Shown in pieces: positions 26,590-34,148 of a stretch of 64,000 nucleotides of DNA (its first letter is position 1; every line of letters begins with the position of its first letter). The translations under genes and the position numbers were made by a program. Where the stretch lies: assembly GCA_900545885.1 (NCBI GenBank), contig URAF01000003.1:62001-126000 (forward strand), in the 5' to 3' direction. The stretch is from an uncultured Eubacteriales bacterium (GTDB lineage: Bacteria; Bacillota; Clostridia; Christensenellales; CAG-917). The notes beneath the pieces were generated by a model. It was not told the origin of the DNA, did not search any database, and saw only the letters and a list, made by a program, of their open reading frames with translations.

Positions 26590-27843
26590 TTAAAAATCTT
26601 CGCATTCCCAGACGGTTTGCCCGCAGAGAGTTATTTTTCCGTCAAAATGACAAGGCATACTGTATGACGTCATATACACTTCGTTGACGTACACCTCGAA
26701 TACGGAATCTTTGTGCAAGATTATTATGCTCGCGTCGCCTTCGGCGGTGTAACCTTTATCGGCAATATCCGCACTCCGAACTTTGTCGCCGTCCGTTTCC
26801 GAGGTGATTTCTATTCTGCCCTTCTCGTATTTTATAAAAGTTTTGCTTTCGGCACCGAATGAAATAACGTCGCCGTCTTTGATTGCGCCCTCGATGAAAT
26901 GGCAGGCGTCTACTGCAAAATCTCTTTCTTTGACAACACCGAACGACTTTACCTTGTCGTTGCCGTGCCAATATTTGAGATGTATGCTTTCGTTGAAAAT
27001 TTCCGCTTTTTTGAGCGGCGCCATGTAACAATGCGAGAATCCGGAATCCGCACGGAACCTCGTGATTGCGTGGTGATTGACAAGCAACTCGTCTTCCGTT
27101 TGCAGAAATCTGGAAAAATAGGTGCTTTCAAACGGCAACATAGCCGTGTTTTCCGCGCACCTCGTGTAAGGCCCGTTGACCGCATCGGCTTTATAGCCTA
27201 TCATACCTGTCCCGAAAAGCCCGAACATTCCGTAATATTCCCCGTCTTTCTTGACAATTGCGCCCGACTCGTCCGCATCAGGGAAAATACCGTTGCTTTC
27301 CATTGCATGCCAATGCAAACCGTCTTCGGAATATCCGAACCCTATTCCGCCGTTCTTGTCTTCGCGACCCTTGGGCGTAGCCGTCCAAGTGCCGTAATAG
27401 CCGCCTTCGCTTCTTTCTATCGGATAAATGCAATCCCATCTGCCCTTGGGCTCATACAGTTTTTCGTCTATGTCGAAAACTTCGTCCGTCTTTTCCCAAT
27501 GTACGAGGTCACGGCTCACCGCAAAAAATATTCTCTGCCGTTTGTCGCCCTCTTTTACATACTGCCACTCGGAAAAATTGGCGATGAACGTTTTGTCACG
27601 GTCGAAATCAGGCGACTTCCAGACAGACCCCGTCCCCAGAAAATCTACCATTTTTTCGCTCGAAGTAAGCGCAAGTCCGTGGTCTTTCCAGCGCACTCCG
27701 TCATCGGATTCCGCCACGCCGAAACCGCCCCACCTTCCGTTGATTTCGGAAAGATAATAAAGATAGAATTTTCCGTCATTACGGAAAAGCCATGTATCCC
27801 AATGTGTGTTGACTGCGTTTGACCTGAAAAACAAAGTAGACAT
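26590..27843 (-). CDS. Five-bladed beta-propeller glycosidase (GH32/GH43/GH130-like)
   Basis: A 417-residue cytoplasmic protein without a signal peptide. The N-terminus NTHWDTWLFRNDGKFYLYYL has the Asp that acts as nucleophile or ligand in propeller glycosidases. FGVAESDDGVRWKDHG, SVWKSPDF, GRWDCIYPIER and GFGYSEDGLHWHAME mark successive blades. A C-terminal beta-sandwich (from about 330) resembles that of GH32 fructosidases. The exact family and substrate (fructan, arabinan or mannosyl phosphate) cannot be fixed by eye. The start at 27843 has a GGAGG site; an upstream in-frame start lacks one and lies beyond the predicted transcription start. A cre/LacI-type operator overlaps the -35 box. 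Confidence 0.75.
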   Translation of the reverse strand: MSTLFFRSNAVNTHWDTWLFRNDGKFYLYYLSEINGRWGGFGVAESDDGVRWKDHGLALTSSEKMVDFLGTGSVWKSPDFDRDKTFIANFSEWQYVKEGDKRQRIFFAVSRDLVHWEKTDEVFDIDEKLYEPKGRWDCIYPIERSEGGYYGTWTATPKGREDKNGGIGFGYSEDGLHWHAMESNGIFPDADESGAIVKKDGEYYGMFGLFGTGMIGYKADAVNGPYTRCAENTAMLPFESTYFSRFLQTEDELLVNHHAITRFRADSGFSHCYMAPLKKAEIFNESIHLKYWHGNDKVKSFGVVKERDFAVDACHFIEGAIKDGDVISFGAESKTFIKYEKGRIEITSETDGDKVRSADIADKGYTAEGDASIIILHKDSVFEVYVNEVYMTSYSMPCHFDGKITLCGQTVWECEDF

Positions 27844-27861
27844 ATTCGCCTCCGCAATACA

Positions 27862-27890
27862 CTTATACCACACATCACCGAATATGTAAA
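27862..27890 (-). promoter_or_regulatory. Promoter of the propeller glycosidase gene
   Basis: TTTACA (27890-27885), 17 bp, extended TGG-TATAAG (27867-27862) on the minus strand. Confidence 0.7.
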
Positions 27891-27899
27891 CGTTTTCAT
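27884..27899 (-). promoter_or_regulatory. cre/LacI-family operator over the -35 box
   Basis: ATGAAAACGTTTACAT fits the catabolite-responsive element consensus WTGNAANCGNWNNCW at every defined position and is nearly palindromic. It covers the -35 hexamer, so binding by CcpA or a local LacI-type repressor would block transcription when preferred sugars are present. Confidence 0.7.
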
Positions 27900-27982
27900 C
27901 AAATTCAACCGCCCTATTTCACCATCGTCTACCCTGCCGACATTCCTCATTGCTTGTTTTGTTTGACTATGTGCAAAGCAAA

Positions 27983-28016
27983 CAAAAACCCGCGTCTCCC
28001 GCGCGGGTTTTTGTTT
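27983..28016. terminator. Bidirectional-looking terminator downstream of the GNAT gene
   Basis: Stem CAAAAACCCGCG/CGCGGGTTTTTG (27983-27994 and 28002-28013). On the minus strand it follows the GNAT stop at 28106 and ends in T-rich sequence. Confidence 0.75.
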
Positions 28017-28105
28017 TAATTAGCATATTTTATTCGCTAAAAGCAAAAATCAAATTCAATGCAGCCGAAAATTCTGTTTGCACTATTTCTTATTGCCGAA
28101 CAATT

Positions 28106-28582
28106 CTATAATCTTTTTTTCATAATAAGTTCGTCGCCGTTGTCTTTCACGTTTTCAAAACCAGCATCTTCATACATTTTTATTGCATAATTATCTTTTT
28201 GTACTGAAAGAGACACGGCGCGAAAATCAGACTTTAACAAGTCTGTCAGTATTTCAGCCAAAAGTTTCGTTCCAATTCCTTTTTTTCTGTATTGTTCTTT
28301 TAATGAAATAGCAAGCGACGGTGTATCGTTGTCTATATGTCCGAAATCATTTATAACTCTGCACCACACTGCTCCGACAATCTTTTCATCGATAACAGCC
28401 ACATAACAAATGTCTCCATACTTTTTCCCGAAATCTTCGTAATACAATTTTAATTCTGGCAACTCAACAATACTGATATCCGGTTTTCTCTCCCCTTTGG
28501 GGACATAAACAGCCAGGTAAGTAAACTCTTTCAGCAACGGTATTTCTTCTGGTTTTATTTTGCGTATAAACACTTTACTCAT
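28106..28582 (-). CDS. GNAT-family N-acetyltransferase
   Basis: A 158-residue acetyltransferase. It shows the acetyl-CoA binding motif A (SLAISLKEQYRKKGIGTKLLAEIL, with the R/QxxGxG/A pyrophosphate loop as RKKGIG), IVGAVWCRVI in strand beta-4, and the C-terminal motif B VQKDNYAIKMYEDAGFENV. The acceptor substrate is unknown. Its first 8 bases overlap the end of the upstream HhH/DUF3795 gene, so the two are translated together. This stretch (28.0-29.6 kb) is visibly more A+T-rich than its surroundings, hinting at acquisition. Confidence 0.88.
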   Translation of the reverse strand: MSKVFIRKIKPEEIPLLKEFTYLAVYVPKGERKPDISIVELPELKLYYEDFGKKYGDICYVAVIDEKIVGAVWCRVINDFGHIDNDTPSLAISLKEQYRKKGIGTKLLAEILTDLLKSDFRAVSLSVQKDNYAIKMYEDAGFENVKDNGDELIMKKRL

Positions 28583-29114
28583 TTTTATTCTCGTTGTTCA
28601 GACGATGCAACATCCTTTTCAAGTTCGCTTCGTTTTGTTCGTCGGACACAGTCGGGTCTTTTGTAAAACGTTCGCAAGGCAGATTTTCGCATTTAGCGCA
28701 ACTTTTCTGCCCTTTACTGTTTACACAACAATCGTAAACCCGACATACTTCTCCACCTGTGAACTGCAACCAATAGACTTTGCCCTTTATTTTGCGGCAA
28801 CCTTCGCAATCCTTCGGAAAAAGTGCACATTCGGCGCATAACGCTCCACAGGGGGAAGGCTTCGCAAAATCGTCTTTCCACAACCACCAATGACATTTGG
28901 AAATATCGGGATTTTCGCTGTTAACAAAATATTCCACTGCACGATAAAGGTACAACTGACAGCGGTCAACGAGTTGTCCTTTCAACGCACACTCCTCGTC
29001 ATACAGTTGCTGGGCGGACTTTCCTCTCAATGACTCTATGGTGATATATCCCATAGCAATAAGGTCTTGTTCAGTTTGTTTCCCGACATTGGGAATTTTA
29101 CGAAGTTCGCTCAT
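28575..29114 (-). CDS. Fusion of a Cdd1-like helix-hairpin-helix domain and a DUF3795-like Cys-rich domain
   Basis: A 179-residue protein. Residues 1-75 (LRKIPNVGKQTEQDLIAMGYITIESLRGKSAQQLYDEECALKGQ in part, then VDRCQLYLYRAVEYF) match the pathogenicity-locus/Cdd1 type helix-hairpin-helix family that ends in a WxWKD motif (WWLWKD). Residues 85-160 carry the DUF3795 pattern CGALCAECALFPKDCEGC...CRVYDCC...CAKCENLPCERF, probably a metal-binding module. Both parts occur separately elsewhere; the fusion is less usual. The role is unknown; the HhH part suggests DNA or RNA contact. It overlaps the GNAT gene by 8 bases. Confidence 0.78.
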   Translation of the reverse strand: MSELRKIPNVGKQTEQDLIAMGYITIESLRGKSAQQLYDEECALKGQLVDRCQLYLYRAVEYFVNSENPDISKCHWWLWKDDFAKPSPCGALCAECALFPKDCEGCRKIKGKVYWLQFTGGEVCRVYDCCVNSKGQKSCAKCENLPCERFTKDPTVSDEQNEANLKRMLHRLNNENKNE

Positions 29115-29123
29115 AACATACCC

Positions 29124-29540
29124 TTAGAACCAGTTGATTTGTTCGTCTTTGAAAATGGGTTTGTCGCCTTTCTCATAAGGATTGTAATTGTTGATGTTGC
29201 AACCGTATTCTTTAAGAAAACAAATTTTATCGTTTCTCCATTCAATCAAAGAAAGACCGTCGAATTTTTCTTCTTTCCCGTAGTTCATCTTATTGCAAAA
29301 ATACCACTCGACAATCGTTTGATTTTCTTTATGGAAAAATTGCTTTATATCCCAGACATTAACTTTCCCGCGGGTGTTCCATTCTTCAAACCAATGTCTT
29401 ATCGCGCTTATACCCTCATATTTCGGTCCCCAACTTTCTATATAGACGGCATTTTCTTCGAATATGTTTTCGATACCCTCCGACCGATTCTCAATCCACA
29501 TATCAAACCATTCTCTTATCTTGATTTCACGTTCAACCAA
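29124..29540 (-). CDS. SnoaL/NTF2-like small protein
   Basis: A protein of about 138 residues with the NTF2/SnoaL-like pattern: N-terminal helix (IREWFDMWIENRSEGIENIF), AVYIESWGPKYEGISAIRHWFEEWNTRGKVNVWDI (positions about 29360-29460), then strands ending FDGLSLIEWRNDKICFLKEYG. Such folds are small-molecule hydratases/isomerases or binding modules. I prefer a TTG start at 29540 because AGGAGG lies 7 bases before it; a longer frame starting at GTG 29573 has no ribosome site. It lies 9 bases upstream of the Cdd1/DUF3795 gene, so 29540-28106 is probably one three-gene operon. Confidence 0.75.
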   Translation of the reverse strand: MVEREIKIREWFDMWIENRSEGIENIFEENAVYIESWGPKYEGISAIRHWFEEWNTRGKVNVWDIKQFFHKENQTIVEWYFCNKMNYGKEEKFDGLSLIEWRNDKICFLKEYGCNINNYNPYEKGDKPIFKDEQINWF

Positions 29541-29661
29541 AATACCGCCTCCTAAATATATTTTGTCGCACACAGTTTACAATACATACCATCAAAACGC
29601 AACAGGCTGTCAATCTGCAAATCAATTCTAACACCGAGCAACGTAAAATCCGAGGCACACA

Positions 29662-29685
29662 AAAAGGGCGCATGTGCGCCCTTTT
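29662..29685 (-). terminator. Terminator after the tRNA pair
   Basis: Stem AAAAGGGCGCA/TGCGCCCTTTT (29662-29672 and 29675-29685), with T-rich sequence on the minus strand just after tRNA-Ile. Confidence 0.8.
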
Positions 29686-29693
29686 GCGTTTGG

Positions 29694-29770
29694 TGGTGGG
29701 GTTGAATAGACTCGAACTATCGACCTCGCGCTTATCAGGCGCGTGCTCTAACCAACTGAGCTACAACCCC
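29694..29770 (-). tRNA. tRNA-Ile (anticodon GAT)
   Basis: A 77-base cloverleaf with acceptor GGGGTTG/CAACCCC, discriminator A and encoded CCA; D-arm GCTCAGTTGGTTAGAGC; anticodon loop CTGATAA giving GAT; T-loop GTTCGAGTC. Confidence 0.95.
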
Positions 29771-29791
29771 TTTTGGGTACCCCTGCGGGTG

Positions 29792-29867
29792 TGGTGGAGA
29801 TGCACGGATTCGAACCGAGGACCTCTTGAATGCAAATCAAGCGCTCTACCAACTGAGCTACACCCCC
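29792..29867 (-). tRNA. tRNA-Ala (anticodon TGC)
   Basis: A 76-base cloverleaf with acceptor GGGGGTG/CATCTCC (two G-U pairs), encoded CCA, anticodon loop TTTGCAT giving TGC, and T-loop GGTTCGAATCC. It is transcribed first, 21 bases upstream of tRNA-Ile. No rRNA gene is nearby. Confidence 0.95.
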
Positions 29868-29883
29868 AAGTGAATGCTAAAAA

Positions 29884-29912
29884 ATAATAGCATTGACGTC
29901 GCCTTTTGTCAA
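29884..29912 (-). promoter_or_regulatory. Promoter of the tRNA-Ala/tRNA-Ile operon
   Basis: TTGACA (29912-29907), 17 bp, extended TGC-TATTAT (29889-29884) on the minus strand. Confidence 0.75.
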
Positions 29913-29946
29913 ACGATTTTCGCAATTTGAAAAACAGAAATCAATA

Positions 29947-29975
29947 TTGATTATTTTGCGGTTATGTTTTATAAT
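29947..29975 (+). promoter_or_regulatory. Promoter of the rubrerythrin gene
   Basis: TTGATT (29947-29952), 17 bp, TATAAT (29970-29975). Confidence 0.8.
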
Positions 29976-30004
29976 AGCCTCAACCCAATTCAAGGAGGTT
30001 CACA

Positions 30005-30529
30005 ATGGAACTCAAAGGCTCTAAAACCGAAAAAAATCTTATGGCGGCTTTCGCAGGTGAAAGTCAGGCTCGCAACAAATATACCTATTACGCAAGCAAA
30101 GCCAAAAAAGACGGATACGAACAGATTGCGGCAATCTTCACCGAAACCGCAGACAACGAAAAAGAACACGCAAAACTGTGGTTCAAAGAATTTCACGGCA
30201 TCGGCGACACCGTCGAAAACCTGATTGACGCTGCGGCAGGCGAACATGCTGAATGGACCGACATGTACAACTGGATGGCAGACGAAGCGGACGCCGAAGG
30301 TTTCCACACCATAGCCGCAAAAATGCGCGGAGTCGCCGCCATCGAAAAAGAACACGAAGAAAGATATCTGCGTCTTGCACAGGCCATCAAGGAAGGCAAA
30401 GTCTTCAAGGAAGACGGCGTGGTCGCATGGAAGTGCCGCAACTGCGGACACATTCACTTCGGAACGGAAGCTCCCGAGGTCTGCCCTGTCTGCGCACACC
30501 CCAGAGCGTTTTTCGAAGTCAGAAAGTAA
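30005..30529 (+). CDS. rbr: Rubrerythrin
   Basis: A 174-residue peroxidase that protects anaerobes by reducing hydrogen peroxide. The N-terminal ferritin-like diiron domain (residues 1-135) shows the ligands in AGESQARNKY, ETADNEKEHAKLW and AIEKEHEERY. The C-terminal rubredoxin-like domain has CRNCGHIHFG and CPVCAHP, which bind one Fe. An AAGGAGG ribosome site precedes the start. Monocistronic, with its own promoter and terminator; transcribed divergently from the tRNA operon. Confidence 0.97.
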   Translation: MELKGSKTEKNLMAAFAGESQARNKYTYYASKAKKDGYEQIAAIFTETADNEKEHAKLWFKEFHGIGDTVENLIDAAAGEHAEWTDMYNWMADEADAEGFHTIAAKMRGVAAIEKEHEERYLRLAQAIKEGKVFKEDGVVAWKCRNCGHIHFGTEAPEVCPVCAHPRAFFEVRK

Positions 30530-30548
30530 TACATACACCGCAAATCAA

Positions 30549-30575
30549 AAAGCAGGGTAATGCCCTGCTTTTTTT
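30549..30575 (+). terminator. Terminator of the rubrerythrin gene
   Basis: Stem AGCAGGG/CCCTGCT with loop TAATG, followed by a run of seven T. Confidence 0.85.
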
Positions 30576-30668
30576 GCGCTTATTTTTTTGTCCCATCGCG
30601 TTGGATTATTTGAATTCTCTAATCATAAAAGCACGCTTGTTGTTCTTGCGGCTTTGTCGGACGGCTTT

Positions 30669-30890
30669 TCACTCCGTGTCGCTGTCGTCGGCGGGACGGG
30701 CGGACAGTTTGACGACTTCTCCGCTTTCATTCTTGACATAAGTATTGTCGAGTTGCGCGCGCAGATTGCCCACCACGCTGTCGATATATTCTTTGCGAAG
30801 TTTTGCCTGTTCGGCTTTTTCTTCTTCTGTAAGTCCTTCGGTTTTTGCCTTTTTCGCAAGTTCGTTTATTCTTTCGATATTGATTGCCAT
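30669..30890 (-). CDS. DUF896-family small protein (YnzC-like)
   Basis: A 73-residue protein with the conserved DUF896 core: INIERINELAKKAKTEGLTEEEKAEQAKLRKEYI (first 36 residues), two helices, followed by VVGNLRAQLDNTYV. Homologues such as YnzC of Bacillus are cytoplasmic helical-hairpin proteins linked to the SOS operon; the function is unknown. AAAGGAG precedes the start. It follows ung by 18 bases and is probably co-transcribed with it. Confidence 0.9.
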   Translation of the reverse strand: MAINIERINELAKKAKTEGLTEEEKAEQAKLRKEYIDSVVGNLRAQLDNTYVKNESGEVVKLSARPADDSDTE

Positions 30891-30908
30891 TTTGCTCCTT
30901 TTCGCGCT

Positions 30909-31571
30909 TTAAGTGCGCCAATCTATCGGTTTAAGTCCGTGTTCGGTCAAAAACTTGTTCGTTTTCACAAAGTGTCCGCACCCGAAAAATCCGTTGTAAG
31001 CGGAAAGCGGTGACGGGTGTGCGCATTCGAGCACAAGGTGCTGCGGCTCGGTTATAAGTGTTTTTTTTGAGCGTGCGTTGCCGCCCCAAAGCAAGAACAC
31101 GACGGGTTCTTGTCTGCGGTTAAGACAGCGTATGACTTCGTCGGTGACTTTCTCCCAGCCTTTGCCTTTATGCGAGTTAGCCTGCCCTGCCCGCACCGTC
31201 AGAACAGCATTGAGCATAAGCACACCTTGTTTTGCCCAGGGAACGAGATAGGGCGAAGTGTTGGATATGCCCGTTTCGTCCTTTATTTCCTTGAAGATGT
31301 TGACGAGGGACGGCGGCGTTTCTTTGTCGGGTTTGACGGAGAAACAGAGCCCGTGTGCCTGCCCTTCTCCGTGGTAAGGGTCCTGCCCTATAATCACGAC
31401 TTTGACGTCTTCGTACGGCGTGTATTTCAACGCGTTGAAGATGTCGTGCATATCAGGATAAATCCTGTAATGCGAATACTCCGATTTCAGAAATTCGCGG
31501 AGTGCCGCATAGTCCGACGACGCGAAAACGTCGTGCAAAAGTTCGTCCCATGAGTTGCCGATGTGTACCAT
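30909..31571 (-). CDS. ung: Uracil-DNA glycosylase (family 1)
   Basis: A 220-residue enzyme that removes uracil from DNA. The catalytic Asp is in VIIGQDPYHGEGQAHGLCFS (near residue 65) and the catalytic His in CAHPSPLSAYNGFFGCGHF near the C-terminus; VFLLWGGNARSKK is the uracil-contact strand. I choose ATG 31571 (MVHIGNSW); an in-frame start 6 codons earlier lies inside the -10 region. Neither has a ribosome site, and the -10 box ends 7 bases before 31571, so the mRNA may be leaderless. It forms an operon with the DUF896 gene. Confidence 0.95.
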   Translation of the reverse strand: MVHIGNSWDELLHDVFASSDYAALREFLKSEYSHYRIYPDMHDIFNALKYTPYEDVKVVIIGQDPYHGEGQAHGLCFSVKPDKETPPSLVNIFKEIKDETGISNTSPYLVPWAKQGVLMLNAVLTVRAGQANSHKGKGWEKVTDEVIRCLNRRQEPVVFLLWGGNARSKKTLITEPQHLVLECAHPSPLSAYNGFFGCGHFVKTNKFLTEHGLKPIDWRT

Positions 31572-31577
31572 ATCAAT

Positions 31578-31605
31578 ATTATAACACATTTTCCGTTCGC
31601 GACAA
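31578..31605 (-). promoter_or_regulatory. Promoter of ung, probably leaderless
   Basis: TTGTCG (31605-31600), 16 bp, extended TGT-TATAAT (31583-31578) on the minus strand. The expected +1 coincides with the A of the ATG at 31571. Confidence 0.65.
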
Positions 31606-31689
31606 GTATAAAAGCCGCGGAGAAAGTCATACTAAAAGCAAAGGGCATACGCCCTTAAAATCAGGGCGAACGCCCGAAAAGGAGTGAAT

Positions 31690-31833
31690 ATGGAAAACAC
31701 CAAATCCAGAGCAAACGACAAAATGTCCGACGCAAGCGAAAGCAATGCCAGAGCGAATGCAAAACAAGCGAAAGGTTCTGCAAACGCATCCAAAGGCGCA
31801 AGCAATGCGAAAGGCTGCAAAAACTGCAAGTAA
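31690..31833 (+). CDS. 47-residue Ala/Lys/Ser/Asn-rich small protein ending in CxxC
   Basis: Begins MENTKSRANDKMSDASESNA and ends KGCKNCK. It is hydrophilic, low complexity and probably unstructured, with a single C-terminal CxxC. The gene looks real: AAAAGGAGTG precedes the ATG, the leader carries two short hairpins (AGGGCATACGCCCT and AGGGCGAACGCCC), and a strong terminator follows 18 bases after the stop. I do not recognise the family; the composition recalls small acid-soluble or nucleic-acid-binding peptides, but this is a guess. Confidence 0.65.
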   Translation: MENTKSRANDKMSDASESNARANAKQAKGSANASKGASNAKGCKNCK

Positions 31834-31850
31834 GCGTTTGCCGCTCGAAG

Positions 31851-31885
31851 AAAATCCATCGGTTGCCCGATGGATTTTCTTTTTG
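31851..31885 (+). terminator. Terminator of the 47-residue protein gene
   Basis: Perfect 12-bp stem AAAATCCATCGG/CCGATGGATTTT with loop TTGC, then CTTTTTG. Confidence 0.85.
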
Positions 31886-31940
31886 CGTTATTTCAACGTT
31901 TTGTTAGTTTTAGGGTTTCTATCTATTGCTCCGAACAACG

Positions 31941-33944
31941 TCAGTCTGCGGAGTCGAGAGCGTCGAGACGGATTTGTTTTTTCTCTTCCTTGCTGAGTTT
32001 CTTGCCGGCACCGACGGGTTTGCTGTCGCCGTGGCGGACAAACATCATGAGTACTATTGCCAACACCACGAACAACGCGCTGTAAACGAACAGTCCGCGG
32101 TTGGAGATGTGGTCCATGACAAGTCCGGCAAAAGCGGGAGTTATCGCCTGCGCGGACATTGTCGCCACGTAATAGTAACCTGTGTACTGACCGACCGTGG
32201 CTTCCGTCGAGAGTTCGACGACCATGGGGAAGGTGTTGACGTTTGCGATAATGAGTCCGAAGCCCGCTATCAGATAGAACAGCGCAAACAGGACGGACGG
32301 CACAATCGGGTTGTTGCTGGAACGTACAAATCCGAATATGAGCAGGAAGGAAATGACCGCCATGCCGAAGCCTATCATAATCGTCTTACGTCTGCCGATT
32401 TTGGCTGCAAGGTAGCCGACGGGAATAAACGCTATTGCGCTGATACCCATACTGACGCCCGAGATAATCGACGCGACGCCTGCGGACAGGTTGAGTTCTT
32501 TGGTCGTGTAGATGGAAAGGTTTGACGACACCGCGTTGTAGCCCATGAACCACATGAATATTGAGGCAAGAATGAGCAGGAAACTGCGGAGTTTTGCTTT
32601 TTCTTCCGTGGTCTTGGAATTCCACCATTCTTTCGGAGAACGGATTTTTGCGGTTTTTGCTTTTGCAAATGCAAGCGTTTCTTCCGAGATTGCGGGCTTT
32701 TCTTCCGCCGCGTCAACGTTCTCGGAATACGCGGTATTCGCCGTCATATCCGTGTCGCAATCCACAATGCTCTCGTCTGCCGATACGGCGATGGCTTTTG
32801 TTTCTTCCTCGTCGTCTAGCAGTCCGTATTCTTCGCATATCTTGTGGCATTTCTCGACCATCTTGCGTTCGCGAACCAAAGCAAGGAAGCCCGCAAGCAA
32901 CAGCAGCATACCCGCCGCCACCGACGAGAATATGATGACGTAGTTTTCGAGGCGTTCGCCGAACAGTACGACCGTATAAATGAGGAAGGCTATTGCGCCG
33001 CCTATGCCGCCGCACAGGTTGATAACGGCGTTAGCCTGCGAACGGAGCGGCTTGGGCGTAACGTCGGGCATAAGCGCAACCGCAGGCGAACGGAACGTAC
33101 CCATTGCGATAAGAACGAGCAACAGTATCACCATGTAAACCGCAAGGCTGCCCATGCCTGACACCTGCGTGACGTCCTCGTAAATTCTGTCGCTTATGTA
33201 GTTGTTCATGCCCGAAGCGACGAACTTCTCGTACTCTTCGTTGCCCGCCTTGATTTCGGCGTATGTCTTGCCCGACACGGGTTCTACGTCTTCAAGCGAA
33301 ACTTCCACTCCGTTGTAGAAATAGCTTTCCTCGCCGAGCATGTTGAGAATTGCCTTTTTGGAAGTGAAATTCGCGTCGTATCGTATGGTGTAATACTCTT
33401 CCTCACTGATTCCGTTTTTGGAAAGATAATCCTTGTCGCAGTAGTTCTTATTGTTGCTCGCCCAGAACTCTTCGAGTCTTGCGGTCATGAAAACGTCGTC
33501 GTTGAGTTGTGCCTCTATGCTTGCGGTAAGCGCGTCGGCTTTCTTCTGCTGATTGAGCGTTGAAATCGGCACGAAAATCATAAGTACGACGGACGCGATT
33601 GTACCGATGACGATGAACGGCGTACGTCTGCCGAACTTTTTGACGAGTTTTCCGTTGGATTTGTCGGAGAGTTTGCCGAAAAGCGGCAACATAAACAGCG
33701 AAAGCAGGTTGTCGAGACCCATAATAAGTCCGCGCAACGAGTTGGGCAAGCCGTATGCGTGTTCGAGCAGAAGCGGAACGACGAAGTCGTAAGCCGTCCA
33801 GAACAGCATTATGATTGCGAAAGCAAAACCGACTTTGAATGTCTGACCGTAGTCAAGTTTCAACGGTTTTTTCGCAACCGTTCCGTCTTCGGCGACGTTT
33901 TCGACGTCAACCGACACGTCTTCGGCGGCGTGTTTTTTTCTCAT
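31941..33944 (-). CDS. MFS transporter, SLC45/GPH-like, with large inserted loops
   Basis: A 667-residue major facilitator protein, over 200 residues longer than usual. TM1-TM2 and the signature loop GKLSDKSNGKLVKKFGRRTPFIVIG are clear near residues 40-115. An outside loop of about 130 residues (about 128-255, NQQKKADALTAS...) follows TM3, and a cytoplasmic loop of about 110 acidic residues separates the two halves. GYLAAKIGRRKTIMIGFG marks the C-terminal half. SLC45/GPH-like members move sugars with cations, and the position after the glycogen cluster suggests an alpha-glucoside or maltodextrin; this is inference. It has its own promoter, and the operon upstream ends in a terminator. Confidence 0.85.
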   Translation of the reverse strand: MRKKHAAEDVSVDVENVAEDGTVAKKPLKLDYGQTFKVGFAFAIIMLFWTAYDFVVPLLLEHAYGLPNSLRGLIMGLDNLLSLFMLPLFGKLSDKSNGKLVKKFGRRTPFIVIGTIASVVLMIFVPISTLNQQKKADALTASIEAQLNDDVFMTARLEEFWASNNKNYCDKDYLSKNGISEEEYYTIRYDANFTSKKAILNMLGEESYFYNGVEVSLEDVEPVSGKTYAEIKAGNEEYEKFVASGMNNYISDRIYEDVTQVSGMGSLAVYMVILLLVLIAMGTFRSPAVALMPDVTPKPLRSQANAVINLCGGIGGAIAFLIYTVVLFGERLENYVIIFSSVAAGMLLLLAGFLALVRERKMVEKCHKICEEYGLLDDEEETKAIAVSADESIVDCDTDMTANTAYSENVDAAEEKPAISEETLAFAKAKTAKIRSPKEWWNSKTTEEKAKLRSFLLILASIFMWFMGYNAVSSNLSIYTTKELNLSAGVASIISGVSMGISAIAFIPVGYLAAKIGRRKTIMIGFGMAVISFLLIFGFVRSSNNPIVPSVLFALFYLIAGFGLIIANVNTFPMVVELSTEATVGQYTGYYYVATMSAQAITPAFAGLVMDHISNRGLFVYSALFVVLAIVLMMFVRHGDSKPVGAGKKLSKEEKKQIRLDALDSAD

Positions 33945-33999
33945 ATACTCCTCCTTACCTTAAAGAACGCCGAGTGCGTCCGTGCAAATAACTATAAGT

Positions 34000-34029
34000 A
34001 TTATACAATGCGCACGCGCGTCGTGTAAA
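34000..34029 (-). promoter_or_regulatory. Promoter of the MFS transporter gene
   Basis: TTTACA (34029-34024), 18 bp, TATAAT (34005-34000) on the minus strand. Confidence 0.65.
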
Positions 34030-34148
34030 GAGCGATTTTCCTTGCAAATGTAATTTTTATGTAAATTCGACGCCCGTCAAGGCAGTGTTAGGCACTTATC
34101 GAACACTCGTTTAACGCCCGATATCTTTTGCAAATTCTGCCCGATATA

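Noticed and set aside
29641..29880. rRNA operon associated with the tRNA-Ile/tRNA-Ala pair
   Set aside because: Flanking sequence on both sides is protein-coding or short intergenic; no 16S or 23S sequence is recognisable.
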